From: Calonectria ilicicola
Taxonomy: Eukaryota; Ascomycota; Sordariomycetes; Hypocreales; Nectriaceae
Direction of reading: 5' to 3'
Assembly (NCBI GenBank): GCA_020809705.1
Contig: CP085831.1
Coordinates: 3,410,001-3,474,000 of the forward strand
DNA length: 64,000 nt
The notes beneath the pieces were generated by a model. It had not been told where the DNA came from. It saw only the letters and a list, made by a program, of their open reading frames with translations, and searched no databases. This document shows, piece by piece, positions 1-11,158 of the stretch. Both the position numbers and the translations under genes were made by a program. Position 1 is the stretch's first letter, and every line of letters begins with the position of its first letter.

Positions 1-380
1 GCTTTCCATTTTCAGAAATTCATGTTGATGACACATCGTAATACTAAATTCGGAAAATGTGTTTGCCAAGAAAAGAAGCTTTCGGCATTTACAACAAGAC
101 AAGCTGGAAAGAAATGGCCGAGCTTCAGCAAAACTTTTATGTAATGGCAAAAGAAGGTTAAAATCTTGACAAAATAGTGGGGCATTAAATGGATTAATCT
201 AATCCATGGGCTCCTACGACATGTGATAACAAGGGATCAGGTCTAATGGAGACGAGGTCATGGGGGAATTCTTAAGTCAAAACCTTTCTATCTGTAATGA
301 TTTGAGTCTCTATTATCTATATTCTATATACCAATCTATACTGTTGCATGTATTTGATCGCTTAGACCATATTAAATCCA
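1..380. other. Non-coding flank
   Basis: AT-leaning sequence downstream of the minus-strand transporter. No gene, RNA or repeat is recognised. A short plus-strand reading frame from 260 overlaps the antisense of the transporter 3' end and has no protein-like character. Confidence 0.4.
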
Positions 381-2120
381 TCATGCTTCTTCAGTTTGAA
401 GAGGGGTGTTCTGAGCCCTTGAGGCACGGAGCTTCTGAAGGACTTTGGCTGCTTCAGAAGCGTACTTGCACTTCATGCGGATTCGCCGACCATAAAAATG
501 GAATAAAAAGGGACAAGGAACACACGCAAGAGCTAAAAATGCGGGGATGGAGCTAGCCCACTGATTCCCTAATCTTTCATACATGTGACGAGTAAACAGG
601 GGAAAGGAGGCACCAAATAAAGATCGAAGAACTGAGTTAGCCGCTAACACGGAGGCGGCATATACCACATCTGCTTGAAATCAGTAATCAAGAAGATTCA
701 GCGGATAAGACAAACTTACAAGAATCCACAAAGTAATTCATCAGTGACAAGAACACCAAAATCAGACCACAGGCGAAGAATGCGGAGCCGATAATTGGTA
801 CTATCCAATGGACTGAGGGGAAGGTCGTCCATGCAAACCAAAAAAGACCAACAGGAGTGAGAATGGAGCCAATCATGGAGAGAGGCAGTCTTGCTTCCGG
901 TTCCACCAGATCGCCCTTCATGGCTACCAACCGGGCGTAACGCCGATTATTGAGCATCCCAATCAGGGTTCCAACCAAAACACCAATTGCAGTTCCACCA
1001 AAGGCCAGACCCCCAATGCCTCGGCCCCAGCCTCGCCCTTGTTGGAAGACAATTGGAAAGGCCGCGAAGCACATGTATAATGTTCCATATATGATCGATG
1101 TATACAGCGATGTAAAGAGTACAATAGGCTCTTTCAGCAGAAGAACTAATGGTCGAGTGAGGGCAATCTTTAATTGAGAAGAAAGTGACTTTTCTGGCTG
1201 GCCTGCTTCCAGTTTCGATATATACGTCTTGCCCGTCATCTTAGATAAGTGTTGGGCGCGTTGACGAAGGAGAACTGGAGCGTAAGTCTCTGGAACAAAA
1301 AGGGAGTTGAGAATCCACAGCACGCCGGTGAATATCGCCATTAGGCCGTGCAGCCAGCGCCATCCTTCCGCTTGCCCAAGAAATCCACTTGCAATTGGGC
1401 CTAGTACATCAGTTAGTGGAATACTATTGTATTCATAACGAAAAGCATCTTACCAACAGTCGGTCCTAGGAAAGGTGCCATGGCGAAAAGGCTTGTGGCA
1501 AGGCCCCGCTGAGAATTATCGAACATGTCTGCTATTACTCCTCCGCCGTTTGTCATGGTTGATGCACCAAAGGCGGCGGCAAGAAAACGGCAGATGAGCA
1601 GGGCAGCAATATTATTTGCACAAGCTGCTCCAACATTGAATGCTGTCAATGCCATATACGTGAATACAAAGACTATTTGTCTTCCATAGAGCTCAGAGAG
1701 GGGAGCCCATAGTAATGGACCGATGGCAAAGCCTAAAACGAATAACGAAATGCCCAGAGTCGCGACTTCTTGCGATACGTCAAAGGTGACCATAACGTCC
1801 CTCAAACCACCAGAAAATGCCGAGCTTGCAAACGTCAAAGACAAGGAAGCAATCGCCTGAAGAAAGGTGATTATCCATTTCTTCTTTGTTGACAATAGCA
1901 TAGGATCTTGTGGATCCTTGGTAATAAACTCAACTAGAAAGGGAGATTCGTTCGTTCCATGGCCGCTGTAGCTGTGGTGTAAGAATTTCTCATAGTCGCC
2001 GCGAGGATAGACGTGAGCTTCGATCCATTGAAGAAACCTACCATTGCGTTTTATGTGCGGTTCGGCATCATCATTCACAGTCGAAGACGACGAGGAGATT
2101 AAGCCGGAAGAGACTATCAT
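381..2120 (-). CDS. MFS transporter, DHA1 drug/polyamine antiporter type
   Basis: Proton-coupled exporter of the plasma membrane; drugs, polyamines or metabolites are the usual substrates of this family. Modelled with three exons: 2120 to about 1454, about 1404 to 719, and about 676 to 381. The cytosolic N-terminus (about 80 residues) precedes the first membrane segment. The family loop [15 protein letters not shown] after segment 2 is the clearest signature, and the segment near the C-terminus ([20 protein letters not shown]) is typical of the Flr1/Tpo-like branch. Residues at both splice junctions join in frame and restore continuous family sequence. Total of about 550 residues, the usual length. 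The substrate cannot be read from sequence; no regulatory site was found. Confidence 0.88.
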
Positions 2121-2203
2121 TACGTTTGGCTAAGTTGAAGCTCAACTGGCAAATGGGATAAAAAAAGCTCAAAAACTAAGACCAAGAGGCTTTATTACTT
2201 TTA

Positions 2204-2554
2204 CTATGGTACTGGGCGGAATTGGCGCTCCTCAATGCCGGAACCCAAATTTTCAACTAAGAGCAGCGCTGAAAGGTCCCCTTGAATGGTTTTGCGTCTC
2301 GGAACTTCAATCTCGGCAATTGCGTGTGTGGCTGGAAGATGCGTAATCTCGGGATTATCCCCTTGTTGCCAGTCGAAGCAAATGAACCGCTCGTTTGATT
2401 TCATAACTTCAATCTTGTCATCAATTGATGACTCGCTCTGTTCGGGATCACACAAATCACTGTGGGGGATGATCATGGGTGAGGAGGTGGACCTACTCTT
2501 AAGCCCAGAGTCACGGCAAGCTTTAGGGTGGCTGAATTTCATGTAAATATCCAA
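2204..2554 (-). CDS. Hypothetical short ORF, possible decayed MFS N-terminus
   Basis: An open frame of 116 codons with an ATG, just upstream of the MFS gene on the same strand. It contains ICFDWQQGDNPE, which resembles the FDWxxxDDPENP motif just before the first membrane segment in many DHA1 transporters, but no membrane segment follows. It may be a remnant of a second transporter or chance. It has no other recognised feature. Confidence 0.2.
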   Translation of the reverse strand: MDIYMKFSHPKACRDSGLKSRSTSSPMIIPHSDLCDPEQSESSIDDKIEVMKSNERFICFDWQQGDNPEITHLPATHAIAEIEVPRRKTIQGDLSALLLVENLGSGIEERQFRPVP

Positions 2555-3461
2555 ATTTAATCATATTATTGATGTGAGTATGATTTATCTAATCGATATA
2601 ATAAAAATAAACCAAGTACGGTGATGATCACTAGTCTTGCTAGGAATGGGAAAGCCAAGTGTAGTGAAATCTTCTTGGAGACGATGCCAATCGCGACCCA
2701 CTAGACTGTGGAGAAGTGGAGCAACGCATTTCGGATTTTTCATCATTATGAGTAAGTAAGCGTGTCATAATGTGCCGATTGGGGGTCTGGATGATGCACA
2801 GAGCCGAATGTAGTGGGCCAAGAGACTCGGGACCGCTCTTGGCGGTACGATCTGCAACATCCGGCACAACTTTGAAGAATCCCGTTATCTCCGTTGGCGC
2901 TACCCGCTAGCTCGGGACCTTATTATTCCCCGTGGCCGAGCGGATGTCTGTTGATATTGGTTGCATTGTGGTTCAATCGTCGGTGAATCCATCTCATGCT
3001 GGGTTCTCATATAGAGTCAACTAAATCTCACGCATTCAGACGGATCCTAGCTTGATGAATGGGAAGCCTTTAAAGGCAGGTAGAAAAAACTTTGTGGAGG
3101 GAAAATCCGCTTGGTTCACAGTTGTGGAGTGCAGGATCTAATTGTAATTGAAAGTCTAATTGTCAATTATTTCTTGATATAGGTTGGACTAATGACCAAT
3201 GCACACTGAACTACGCAGAAGGATTTTGACCTTGCAAGGAAGAATTCTTGTTTTCTTTTTCTTATCTTGTTAGTTACAAATTAGTTTGTAACGCAAGTGT
3301 TCCGTTCACAATGATAGTATTGAGATAGGGCTTGTGGACTTCGTATTCGTGTGTATTTTGAAGCGTGCATTAAGTGCTCGCGCAACTTCAAGCAGCATCA
3401 CATGAGGAATCTATAGCTAACTCCATACTATGATTAAAGTCTAGTGATATCCATGTTATAT
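2555..3461. other. Intergenic region
   Basis: About 0.9 kb between the transporter side and the 3' end of the alcohol dehydrogenase. A 75-codon minus-strand frame at 2640-2867 has no recognisable content. No RNA gene or repeat was seen. Confidence 0.35.
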
Positions 3462-4650
3462 CTACTGGGCCACCTGCAAGACTACGCGGCCCGCTATCTG
3501 TCCATTTTGCAGCTTCACGATCCACTCATCCAAATCTTCAAGCTTCCCTTTAGTTACGGTGGACTACATATTTTAGTCAGTAATGAAACGAGGCTTTGGG
3601 ATTGGGATGAACTTACACGCACAAGACCCCTAACAGCAAAGTCAAGTGCTTCATCCACATCTTGTTGACTTCCAACAACAGAGCCAACAACTTTGAGTCG
3701 CTTGGCAGATAAAAGCATTGGAGGTGCGCCGGCTACAACGTTTGGGTCATTTGGAAACCCAACAGCCACGACTGTACCATTGGGCCGAAGAAGCATCGGT
3801 GCCACTTGGTAAGCTTGCCTGCTTCCTGCAGTGACAATGATGCCGTGAGCTCCGTATGTAGTTACCTTCATAATCTCAGCGACTATGTCGGTTGTTGTTC
3901 GAAAGTCGACGAAGACTTCAGCACCAAGCCTAATGCAAAGAGTGCGCTTTTCGTCTCCGGTATCAATAGCAATGACCCGCATTCCCATCGCACTGGCATA
4001 TTGAATAGCGAAACTGCCCAGTCCACCACCTGCTCCTTGTAGGACAATCCACTGGCCTGGCTGGACGTTTGACCTAGGGTTCTGATTAGTTGAGGTTCAA
4101 TGCCAAAGTTTGGAGCTGAGAGTTACCTTTTGCATGCTGTGTACGCAGTAACGCCACCACATAGAATAGGACCGGCCTCTTCATCCGTTACACCGTCCGG
4201 TAACCTGGTGGTATATCTTCCATCTGCAAGACAATACTCCTGAAAAGTACCTGGAGCTGAAAGGCCGCTATGTCTCACATTAAGGCATTGGACTTCATCT
4301 CCACCTTGGCAAAAATAACAATCCCCACAGGTACTGGCAATCCATTTTATGCCAGCACGATCCCCAATTTTCCAAAGTTCATGCATGCCGTCCCCAATGG
4401 CAATTACAACACCAGCTCCTTCATGGCCAACGACACCCTTGGCAAATGGAGACATGGAAATACCATAAGCCTGCCATTCATCATGGAGCAGAGCTTTATC
4501 CGAGCCACAGAGTCCAGACCATTTGATCTTGACCAAAATTTGTCCAGCAGCAGGGGTTGGAACAGGAACTTGCTGAATAGCAGTTTTGGATGACGCCTCT
4601 TCACGCACAGCTGCGCGCTGGGAACATGGGATTTCAACAATGGTTGCCAT
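3462..4650 (-). CDS. Zinc-dependent alcohol dehydrogenase
   Basis: Medium-chain dehydrogenase interconverting alcohols and aldehydes/ketones with NAD(P). Three exons (4650-4127, 4073-3617, 3563-3462) give about 360 residues, normal for the family. Both introns have GTAACT/GTAAGT donors, and the second has a good CTGACTAA branch site. Visible features: catalytic-zinc Cys in GLCGSDKALLHDEW, the GHEGAGVV motif, the structural-zinc cluster CGDCYFCQGGDEVQC, and the Rossmann turn GAGGGLGSFAIQYA at the start of exon 2. It most resembles the yeast ADH1-like group. It lies back-to-back with a Zn2Cys6 regulator starting at 5458, about 0.8 kb away, so that protein is a candidate regulator. Confidence 0.9.
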
Positions 4651-5457
4651 GGCTGAGAAGGCGAAGATAGTGATTAGTTTCAGCGTGATTGATCAAATAA
4701 GTTGCGAGCCAGTACCAACTATTGTATCTATGAACTTGACGTATAGACAAGATATATAGTTACTCTCTGCTTCTCTGCTTCTCTTTTGGTTCTATAGTTA
4801 AATGTGTAGGGTACATAGACAAGGTTTGCATCTCGGAGTTTGAAAAGGCTAATGACACAGAGCATGACAGAAGGTATCAAAATACCGAGCAGGAGGTCAT
4901 GAATTTCCAAATGAGGAAATATTTGGATGCCAAGAAAGACCTGACTTGGACATGGTGTGCACATTGGAAAGCTTCCCCTCGCGACGATTAAAATTCAAAG
5001 GTCAAAAAAGGGATCTATAGCTGGCTTACTACTCTAGAAGTCCTGTCTTGTAGCAATTTTACAGCAAATTGTGTTCCCCATCAATTCATCCGCTAGGTGT
5101 TTGTATTGTAGGATTAGATTCAAAGTGAGTACGAGGTTCAGAAGCAAGTGATTCGCCAATTCTCAAACCTCAGATCAACCTGTCTCTTTTGCTATTTGGC
5201 TCTATTCAGAAACCTCTGATAGTCAATTAAACTTTACTAGTGCGCCTTCTCCCCTCACATGAACAACAGCTTGGTGGTCAGTGCAAAACGGATTCGACGA
5301 GCCTCGGACTTCAGCAAGTGGCATGTGCGTTCTCGGTGTTACATAAATTACCGACACTAAACTGGATTTCCGAAATGCCGAAATGACGAGTTTGTCTTCG
5401 CAAAAAGACAAATTGCGATAATTCCGCATGTGAGCAAATGAGCGACAACTCCGAAAA
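4651..5457. promoter_or_regulatory. Shared upstream region of ADH and Zn2Cys6 regulator
   Basis: An 0.8-kb divergent intergenic region that must hold both promoters. I saw no paired CGG/CCG operator in it. Open frames inside it (for example 5223-5672 minus) overlap the start of the regulator and are not protein-like. Confidence 0.45.
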
Positions 5458-7929
5458 ATGCATCCAACGAACATTGCGAGTACGAAAAGTCCGCTCTCGA
5501 TCCACAATGAGTTGGTTGAACCCAGCCAGCGACCTAACTCTAACAAAGCATGCGTGTCGTGCCGCGCGCGCAAGTTGAAATGCGATGCGGTACTGGTTGG
5601 TTTGCCCTGTAGCCGCTGCATCAACAGGAAATGCCCCGCGAGCTGCGTCTTAGTGGCTCGTAAACGCCGCAAAAGGTATGCTAGATTTCCCTCTTAATGT
5701 TTGATGACCAGAATTAATTCATACATGACGTTGGATTAGACCACTGGGGGCAGCCTCCCCTCAGATCCTCCATGACGGAGAGTCAGAATCACAAACAATC
5801 GTACGTAGATGCTCGTCACCATTAATTTGTCTGCTATCGCGAGATCATTTATCACTTGATTGGAGAGTGATATCCTAACTTTTATCCTTCGACAGACAGT
5901 AGTAACCTCTCTAGGTTGTGGGGAACGCAGTTTAGATGTTGTGCAGAGAGATAGTTCCGAGAGGATCTGTCAAAATGAGCCTTCTCCGCGGATTCCTAGT
6001 AGCCCTGAGCTCTCAGTCTGTCAAAATTCGCTTCCCCCCCAACCCGATCTTCATTATCTCAGCATCTTGAAGGACGCCGTAAATGATATGGGATGTAATC
6101 AACAGTTGGTGGCCAGTGGTGGCCCTGTTTCTAACTCACCCCAGGTAGATGATCTTACACATCGAATTCGATTGGGGATTAAGCCACCTCAGAGAGACGG
6201 CGTTGATAACGAATTCCTCGCCAAGAAGGGTGTTTTTGAGTTGCCTCCACTGTGCCATTTGTGAGTAAAATTTCATAGGCCTGCCATATCCACTTCTATC
6301 TGACACGAGATCAGAGATTCTCTATTCAAAACATATTTCGATTACATCTACCCCTTTGTTCCAGTATTTAACAGGGTTGATTTCATCCAGAGTTGTCGAT
6401 CTGAGAGTCTTTCTCTGTTTTTACTCTACGCAGTATTGGCTGCTTCAACCGTCTACGCGCCAATAGATGCAATATCCAACTGCGGGTTTCAAACCAGAAG
6501 TGCGGCACAGACATCATTTTTTTCAAGAGCAAAACTACTCCATGACTTTCAGTATGAAAGCGATCCTCTGATCATGTTGCAAGGATCAATCATTTTGAGT
6601 GTTATCATCCTTGACCACCCCACAGATAGGGATTTTCACTACTGGTTCCATAATTCTATTCGTCTTGCAGTGAAGCTAGATATTCATACCATGTCAGTTG
6701 AATTCATTCCCTCATTGACAAATTGATAGGGAAATTTACTAAACCGATTTTCAGTTCTCTTCAAAATAAATCACACCAATATTTTAGCCTTTATCGGAGA
6801 ATATGGTGGATTCTTTATGTGTGTCTACATCCTATATGTCTTGATCCCCTTATTAATATCTTTTCATTCTAGAATCGTGATGTATTTCATTCATTCGTCA
6901 ATCCAAAAAATATTCGGTTGTTCAGTAACCAGCTGCTTCTACAGCCTCTCACCGAAGACGACTGGGAAGGTGAAGATGTTCCGGCGGAATTCGATTCTAT
7001 ATTAACAGCACAGACGTGCCAACAGAAGGCTTCACTCATTGCACATTGTTCGTTAGCTAGAATCGGTAAGTTTTATTGGAATATTGTTAAGCTATTCATC
7101 TTATTGAAGCCTTTGTGTTAGTGGGAAAATGTTTATCGTCTGCAGCGAATCAACCTCGACAACATCCACGCCAGTTGATGACACCTATTGATGAGTGGCG
7201 TATGTCACTTCCAGAAGAGACATCCATTCGTGATGCATCTTCTGATGGCGGTACTTATTATGCAGAAGTGGTCGCAATCAGCTACAGATATGAGGCCATT
7301 ATGTGTCGGCTACTTCGACGCCAATGGCAATCCGAAGATAACGAACGAAGCGAGTACGCAAAGCAAAGGGTTCGGTCTGCTATGGTTGAGCTTGATGTCT
7401 TTGCTAGAAGGCTACTTACAAATGGCCGACTTCGTACTTGTCCAATGGCGTGGTACGTAGACTATTCTCAACATAAATCGATCGCATTTGTAATAATCCT
7501 AACCAAATTGCTTTCAAAATCAGTATAACTACTATTCCAACACTTCTGGCATTGCATACAGAATTTGCCCTTGATGTCAATGAAAGCGAGCTTATCCGTT
7601 CGATGGCTCGGATGTCCATCGACCAGACCATGTTAGTACTTAACCAATTACAAGATGTTCCGGCGGTAAGAAGAGCTTTGCCGGTCTTTGAATTGGTGCT
7701 TTCTAAGAAAGGTCTTGTCTCAAAATGCACCGGTCAAATGGCATCACACCATCTGCAGAACGTGTCGAATGAAAATTATCACGGTGGCGTGAATCCATCA
7801 GACGGGGATTTTGGGAGCTTGTCGTCACGAGAGATGCCTAGCGAATATCCGTCATTTCTCGAGGACTTTACAGGATTCGACTTTTTGGATCACTGGGATC
7901 TTGGGCACCCGAACTTCACAAGAGCCTAA
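5458..7929 (+). CDS. Zn2Cys6 fungal-specific transcription factor
   Basis: Nuclear DNA-binding regulator. The binuclear zinc cluster is at residues 31-62: CVSCRARKLKCD, then PCSRCINRKCPASC, with a basic tail RKRRKR. The middle-homology (fungal_trans) domain follows in later exons, beginning FKTYFDYIYPFVPVFNRVDF and including the YRRIWWILY signature. The CDS is broken by about seven short introns; clear ones start at 5676 (GTATGC), after residue Ile at the GTACGT donor near 5801, and at 6261 (GTGAGT). The domain style resembles cutinase-regulator CTF1-like proteins. Divergent orientation to the alcohol dehydrogenase suggests a target. The exon between about 7100 and 7460 is the least certain part. 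Confidence 0.85.
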
Positions 7930-8257
7930 GGTTAGTTGGCTTCTTTGGGTGTGGTGTTCGAACAACTTCGCCAATATGGAAAGCACAGCTAATCATTTGA
8001 CAACAATTTGCTGAAGCTGAATGTTTTGCTCCGAACAAAGTTATATCCTTATAAACCTAACTATGCTTGCGTCCAAGCCCAGCAAATTCCGCATAATTTG
8101 AATCAAGGAGATTTTTGAACAAATGGGAAAATAAATTGAATTGTGGGGCGAGTAACACAACAAACTGAAGACGAAGGCGCTCCTCTGATACCCACAAATA
8201 CATGGCTATGGTTGACCTATATGAATGTTATTTTCGATCAGCAAGGCATCCAAAAGA
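7930..8257. other. Intergenic region
   Basis: 3' flank of the regulator and 5' flank of the tRNA gene. Nothing else is recognised. Confidence 0.4.
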
Positions 8258-8383
8258 GGATCGATAGCTCAGTGGTAGAGGTAAGCTGAAAATTGTCTCG
8301 GTCACCAGTATTCACATTTTAACAAGCTTCACAGCGAGAGATTGCAGATCTCTAGGTCACGTGTTCGAACCACGTTCGGTCCT
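8258..8383 (+). tRNA. tRNA-Cys(GCA), interrupted between D arm and anticodon arm
   Basis: Once 8281-8334 is left out, every arm pairs: acceptor 8258-8264 with 8376-8382 (one G-U), D stem 8267-8270 with 8278-8280 plus 8335, anticodon stem 8337-8341 with 8349-8353 around loop TTGCAGA (anticodon GCA at 8344-8346), five-base variable loop, and T stem 8359-8363 with 8371-8375 around TTCGAAC. Position 73 is T, as expected for tRNA-Cys. The A box (TAGCTCAGTGG) and B box (GTTCGAACC) are intact, and a T5 run about 4 bases past the end can terminate Pol III. The reconstituted RNA is 72 nt. The interruption is not at the eukaryotic 37/38 intron site, so this is either a gene with an ectopic intron or an inactivated copy. 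Confidence 0.85.
8281..8334 (+). other. 54-nt GT...AG insert inside the tRNA-Cys gene
   Basis: It begins GTAAG and ends ACAG, like a spliceosomal intron. The insertion point reads AG|GT, and because the insert ends in AG the junction can slide by two bases. It contains TTTTAACAAG as a weak branch-site candidate, and a stretch CTCGGTCAC resembling CTAGGTCAC in the tRNA 3' half. Exact removal restores a perfect cloverleaf. Confidence 0.7.
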
Positions 8384-9252
8384 TAATTTTTGCACTTTTC
8401 TCAATCGGGACGTTTTATTTTGTGGTCTGATGGGTGGTTAATATAACATTTCTTTTGTTGTACATGTGAAACACTGCCAATGTTACTGTGTCCTCTATTT
8501 GGAATAGCTGCGTTTATCTACCATATTAAAAATTTTTCTTGCCCTCTCAACACGTTTATTCGATGCGCTGTTTCAATGCCGGGATTCGTTTGGGACGTAA
8601 GTAGTTTAGGGTAAGGAGATAATGTAAGATCACGGAGTTAGGAATTAGAACGCAAACCAAATAAATCAATGCATAAATTACGTCAATAAAATTGGGTCTT
8701 TTTTTCGGGCAAATCGGATTCTCAGGCTTGTAGAATCTAGGATTAAAGTTTCGCGTAAAAGCACTGAAACCCTTTGGGGTATAATGCCTCGGCTTTATGA
8801 ATGGGACAAATCTACCTATACAGGCTCGACGAGATGAAGAATCGATTTAGAAGACATTGGTAAAATAAGCCGATAATCGTTGATTAGGTCATATCGTATG
8901 CAAAAGTCAATTATAAATACAGAATTGGTCGACAAGGGATTTGAGATGGACCCATATGCACCGATCCTAGAAATTTCCGATGGTTAGGACCATGAAGGAG
9001 CCTTCGGAGTTCGGCAATTACAAAAGATGAGCTAACGGAAGCAGATCAAGCATGGCTCTGTGCACCAATCACGAATTTCCTCTGACTGAACGTAAGTACT
9101 TTCTTTTCGACAATTCCCGAAAAGGTCTAAGCTTAAATCTGGACGTATCTATAAAAGTCGGTTAACCCAGTGATCGTAGAGTCCAACAAAACCAGCATCA
9201 GAATTCATACACAGCCCATCTCCAGTTCCACCAGATTCAATATACCACCAAA
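8384..9252. other. Intergenic region
   Basis: Between the tRNA and the aldo-keto reductase. It holds the Pol III T-run near 8387 and, at its right end, the reductase promoter. No gene or repeat was recognised. Confidence 0.4.
9150..9157 (+). promoter_or_regulatory. TATA box of aldo-keto reductase
   Basis: TATAAAAG about 100 bp upstream of the reductase ATG, a usual distance for a TATA promoter. Assigned by sequence and position only. Confidence 0.5.
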
Positions 9253-10417
9253 ATGGTTACTCCAGTCAAGGTTCCCACTCGAAAGCTGGGTCGTGACGGT
9301 CCCGAAGTTGCTGCCATGGGCTTTGGCTTGATGGGTCTCAGTGTGGCCTATGGCCAAGTGGGGTAAATAAGGCACTCTCCTTATCCTTACCAATACCTCA
9401 CAAACATACTGATCAACATTCCGCTCTGTAGATCTGACGAAGAGCGTCTGAAAGTCTTAGACCGAGCTTGGGAAATTGGTGCTACCAATTGGGATTCGTC
9501 AGACATGTATGGTGACAGTGAGGAGCTAATTGGCAAGTGGTTTGCTCTGCATCCAGAGCGGCGGCAAGATATTTTTCTTGCCACCAAATTCGCCATAAAA
9601 GTCACGATTAGCCCCGAGGGCGTACCTTCCATGGCTGTAGACTCTTCGGCTGAATATGCTCGCGAAGCATGCGAGAAGAGCCTGAAGAGATTGGGGGCGA
9701 GCTGCATTGACTTGTACTATGTTCATCGTCTGGATGGGAAAACTCCCATTGAAAAGACCATGGAGGAATTGGTCAAGCTAAAGAAGTGAGTGAATAATGT
9801 CATGTCACTCAACATAAATCCAAGGCTGACAAAAGAATTACAGCGAAGGAAAGATCAAGTACATTGGCATTTCAGAATGTTCTTCCAAAACCTTGCGCAG
9901 AGCACATGCGATACATCCAGTCCATGCTGTGCAGATCGAATACAACCCATGGACTCTTGATATTGAAGGACCTTCGGGGACAAATCTCTTACAAACAGCC
10001 CGTGATCTCGGCGTTGCCACGGTAGCTTATTCGCCACTCGGGCGCGGTATGTTAACAGGACAGTACGCTTCTGTTGACGACTTTGATGCAAGAGACTACA
10101 GGCGCACTGTTCCCCGATACCAAGGAGAAAACCTCGTCCATAACCTAAAGCTAGCAGCTAGTATCAAAGAGATTGCAACGAAAAAGGGATGCACTGCAGG
10201 CCAGTTAATTCTTGCCTGGCTACTGGCTCAAGGGGATGATATCATTCCTATTCCTGGAACAAAGAAGATCAAGTATCTGGAAGAGAATACGACCGCATTA
10301 GCTATTTCTTTGACTGTCGAGGAAGTGGCGAACCTGAGGAGTCTGATGACCACTGCGGAGGTCAAGGGTGACAGAGGTACAGGGGCACTTGCGTTTTCCG
10401 ACACACCTGAGCTTTAA
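9253..10417 (+). CDS. Aldo-keto reductase, AKR8/AKR13-like
   Basis: Cytosolic NADPH-dependent reductase of aldehydes or ketones with a TIM-barrel fold. Exons 9253-9362, 9432-9785 and 9844-10417 give 345 residues, normal for the family. The catalytic tetrad is visible: Asp and Tyr in WDSSDMYGDSEEL, Lys in LATKFAI, His in YYVHRLD. Later marks are the EYNPW strand, SPLGRGML and the cofactor-binding IPGTKKIKYLEEN. The start context is AAAATGG. It may belong to the cluster on its right, but no CGG-N10-CCG site was found in its promoter. The substrate is unknown. Confidence 0.9.
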
Positions 10418-11158
10418 AATATCAATGCTAGATCGAAATGAGTCATGATTTGGCTGATTATTAGATCCTCCCAAATACAACTACATTTCCATGCTGTCTA
10501 GAGTGGTTCCCATTTTTTGCATTGCCAGTTCTCACATCCAAATCCGTAGATTTCAAATACATGCAGCTTACCCAGAGACGTATTCCTTGACCTCACTGAA
10601 TAGCTAGACTTGTGTAAAAGTACAAGAGAGTGTTCCCCTTTGCAAAGGAGAACTGCGGCCAGTCCCCCAAAGATCGTCTCCACTATCATCATCTCTAAGA
10701 ACACAACAAACCTCATTCCTCACAAATCTAGGTTAATGACCCTCATAAGGCTCAACACGGGCTTCTTCAACCTAGGAATGTATTATTTTCGTCACCTACA
10801 CCGATAATAATAGACTTCAAAACAAATCTTCCCAGGATAACGGGTTTAAGTGGGCATGTACCTGGGGAATAGTCTGTGTTACAAACATTTACATGTTTCT
10901 ATGGAAATCGCGCTCTCCATTGGTGAATTCCAGATCTAGATATTCAGGAATCCAAAACGGGGCCATCTCACAGATTCCAAGCAAGCCTCCTACCTGATTC
11001 TCTGCCCTCGTCTCTAAATCCATCTCTGTAAAGGCAGTCGTCGGAAGTCCGAGTATGGATTTCACACCATTGTCATCATCGTATGTCTGCTGCCCATTAA
11101 AAGTATACTTTGGAATCTCTAAGCCACGTAGTTGGTCTGAAACTGGAGAATGCTGAAC
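10418..11158. other. Intergenic region between convergent genes
   Basis: The 3' ends of the reductase and of the next regulator face each other here. The frames at 10498-10807 are not protein-like. Nothing else was seen. Confidence 0.4.

Noticed and set aside
8281..8334. Canonical 37/38 tRNA intron
   Set aside because: The anticodon loop TTGCAGA is uninterrupted; the insert is upstream of the whole anticodon arm.
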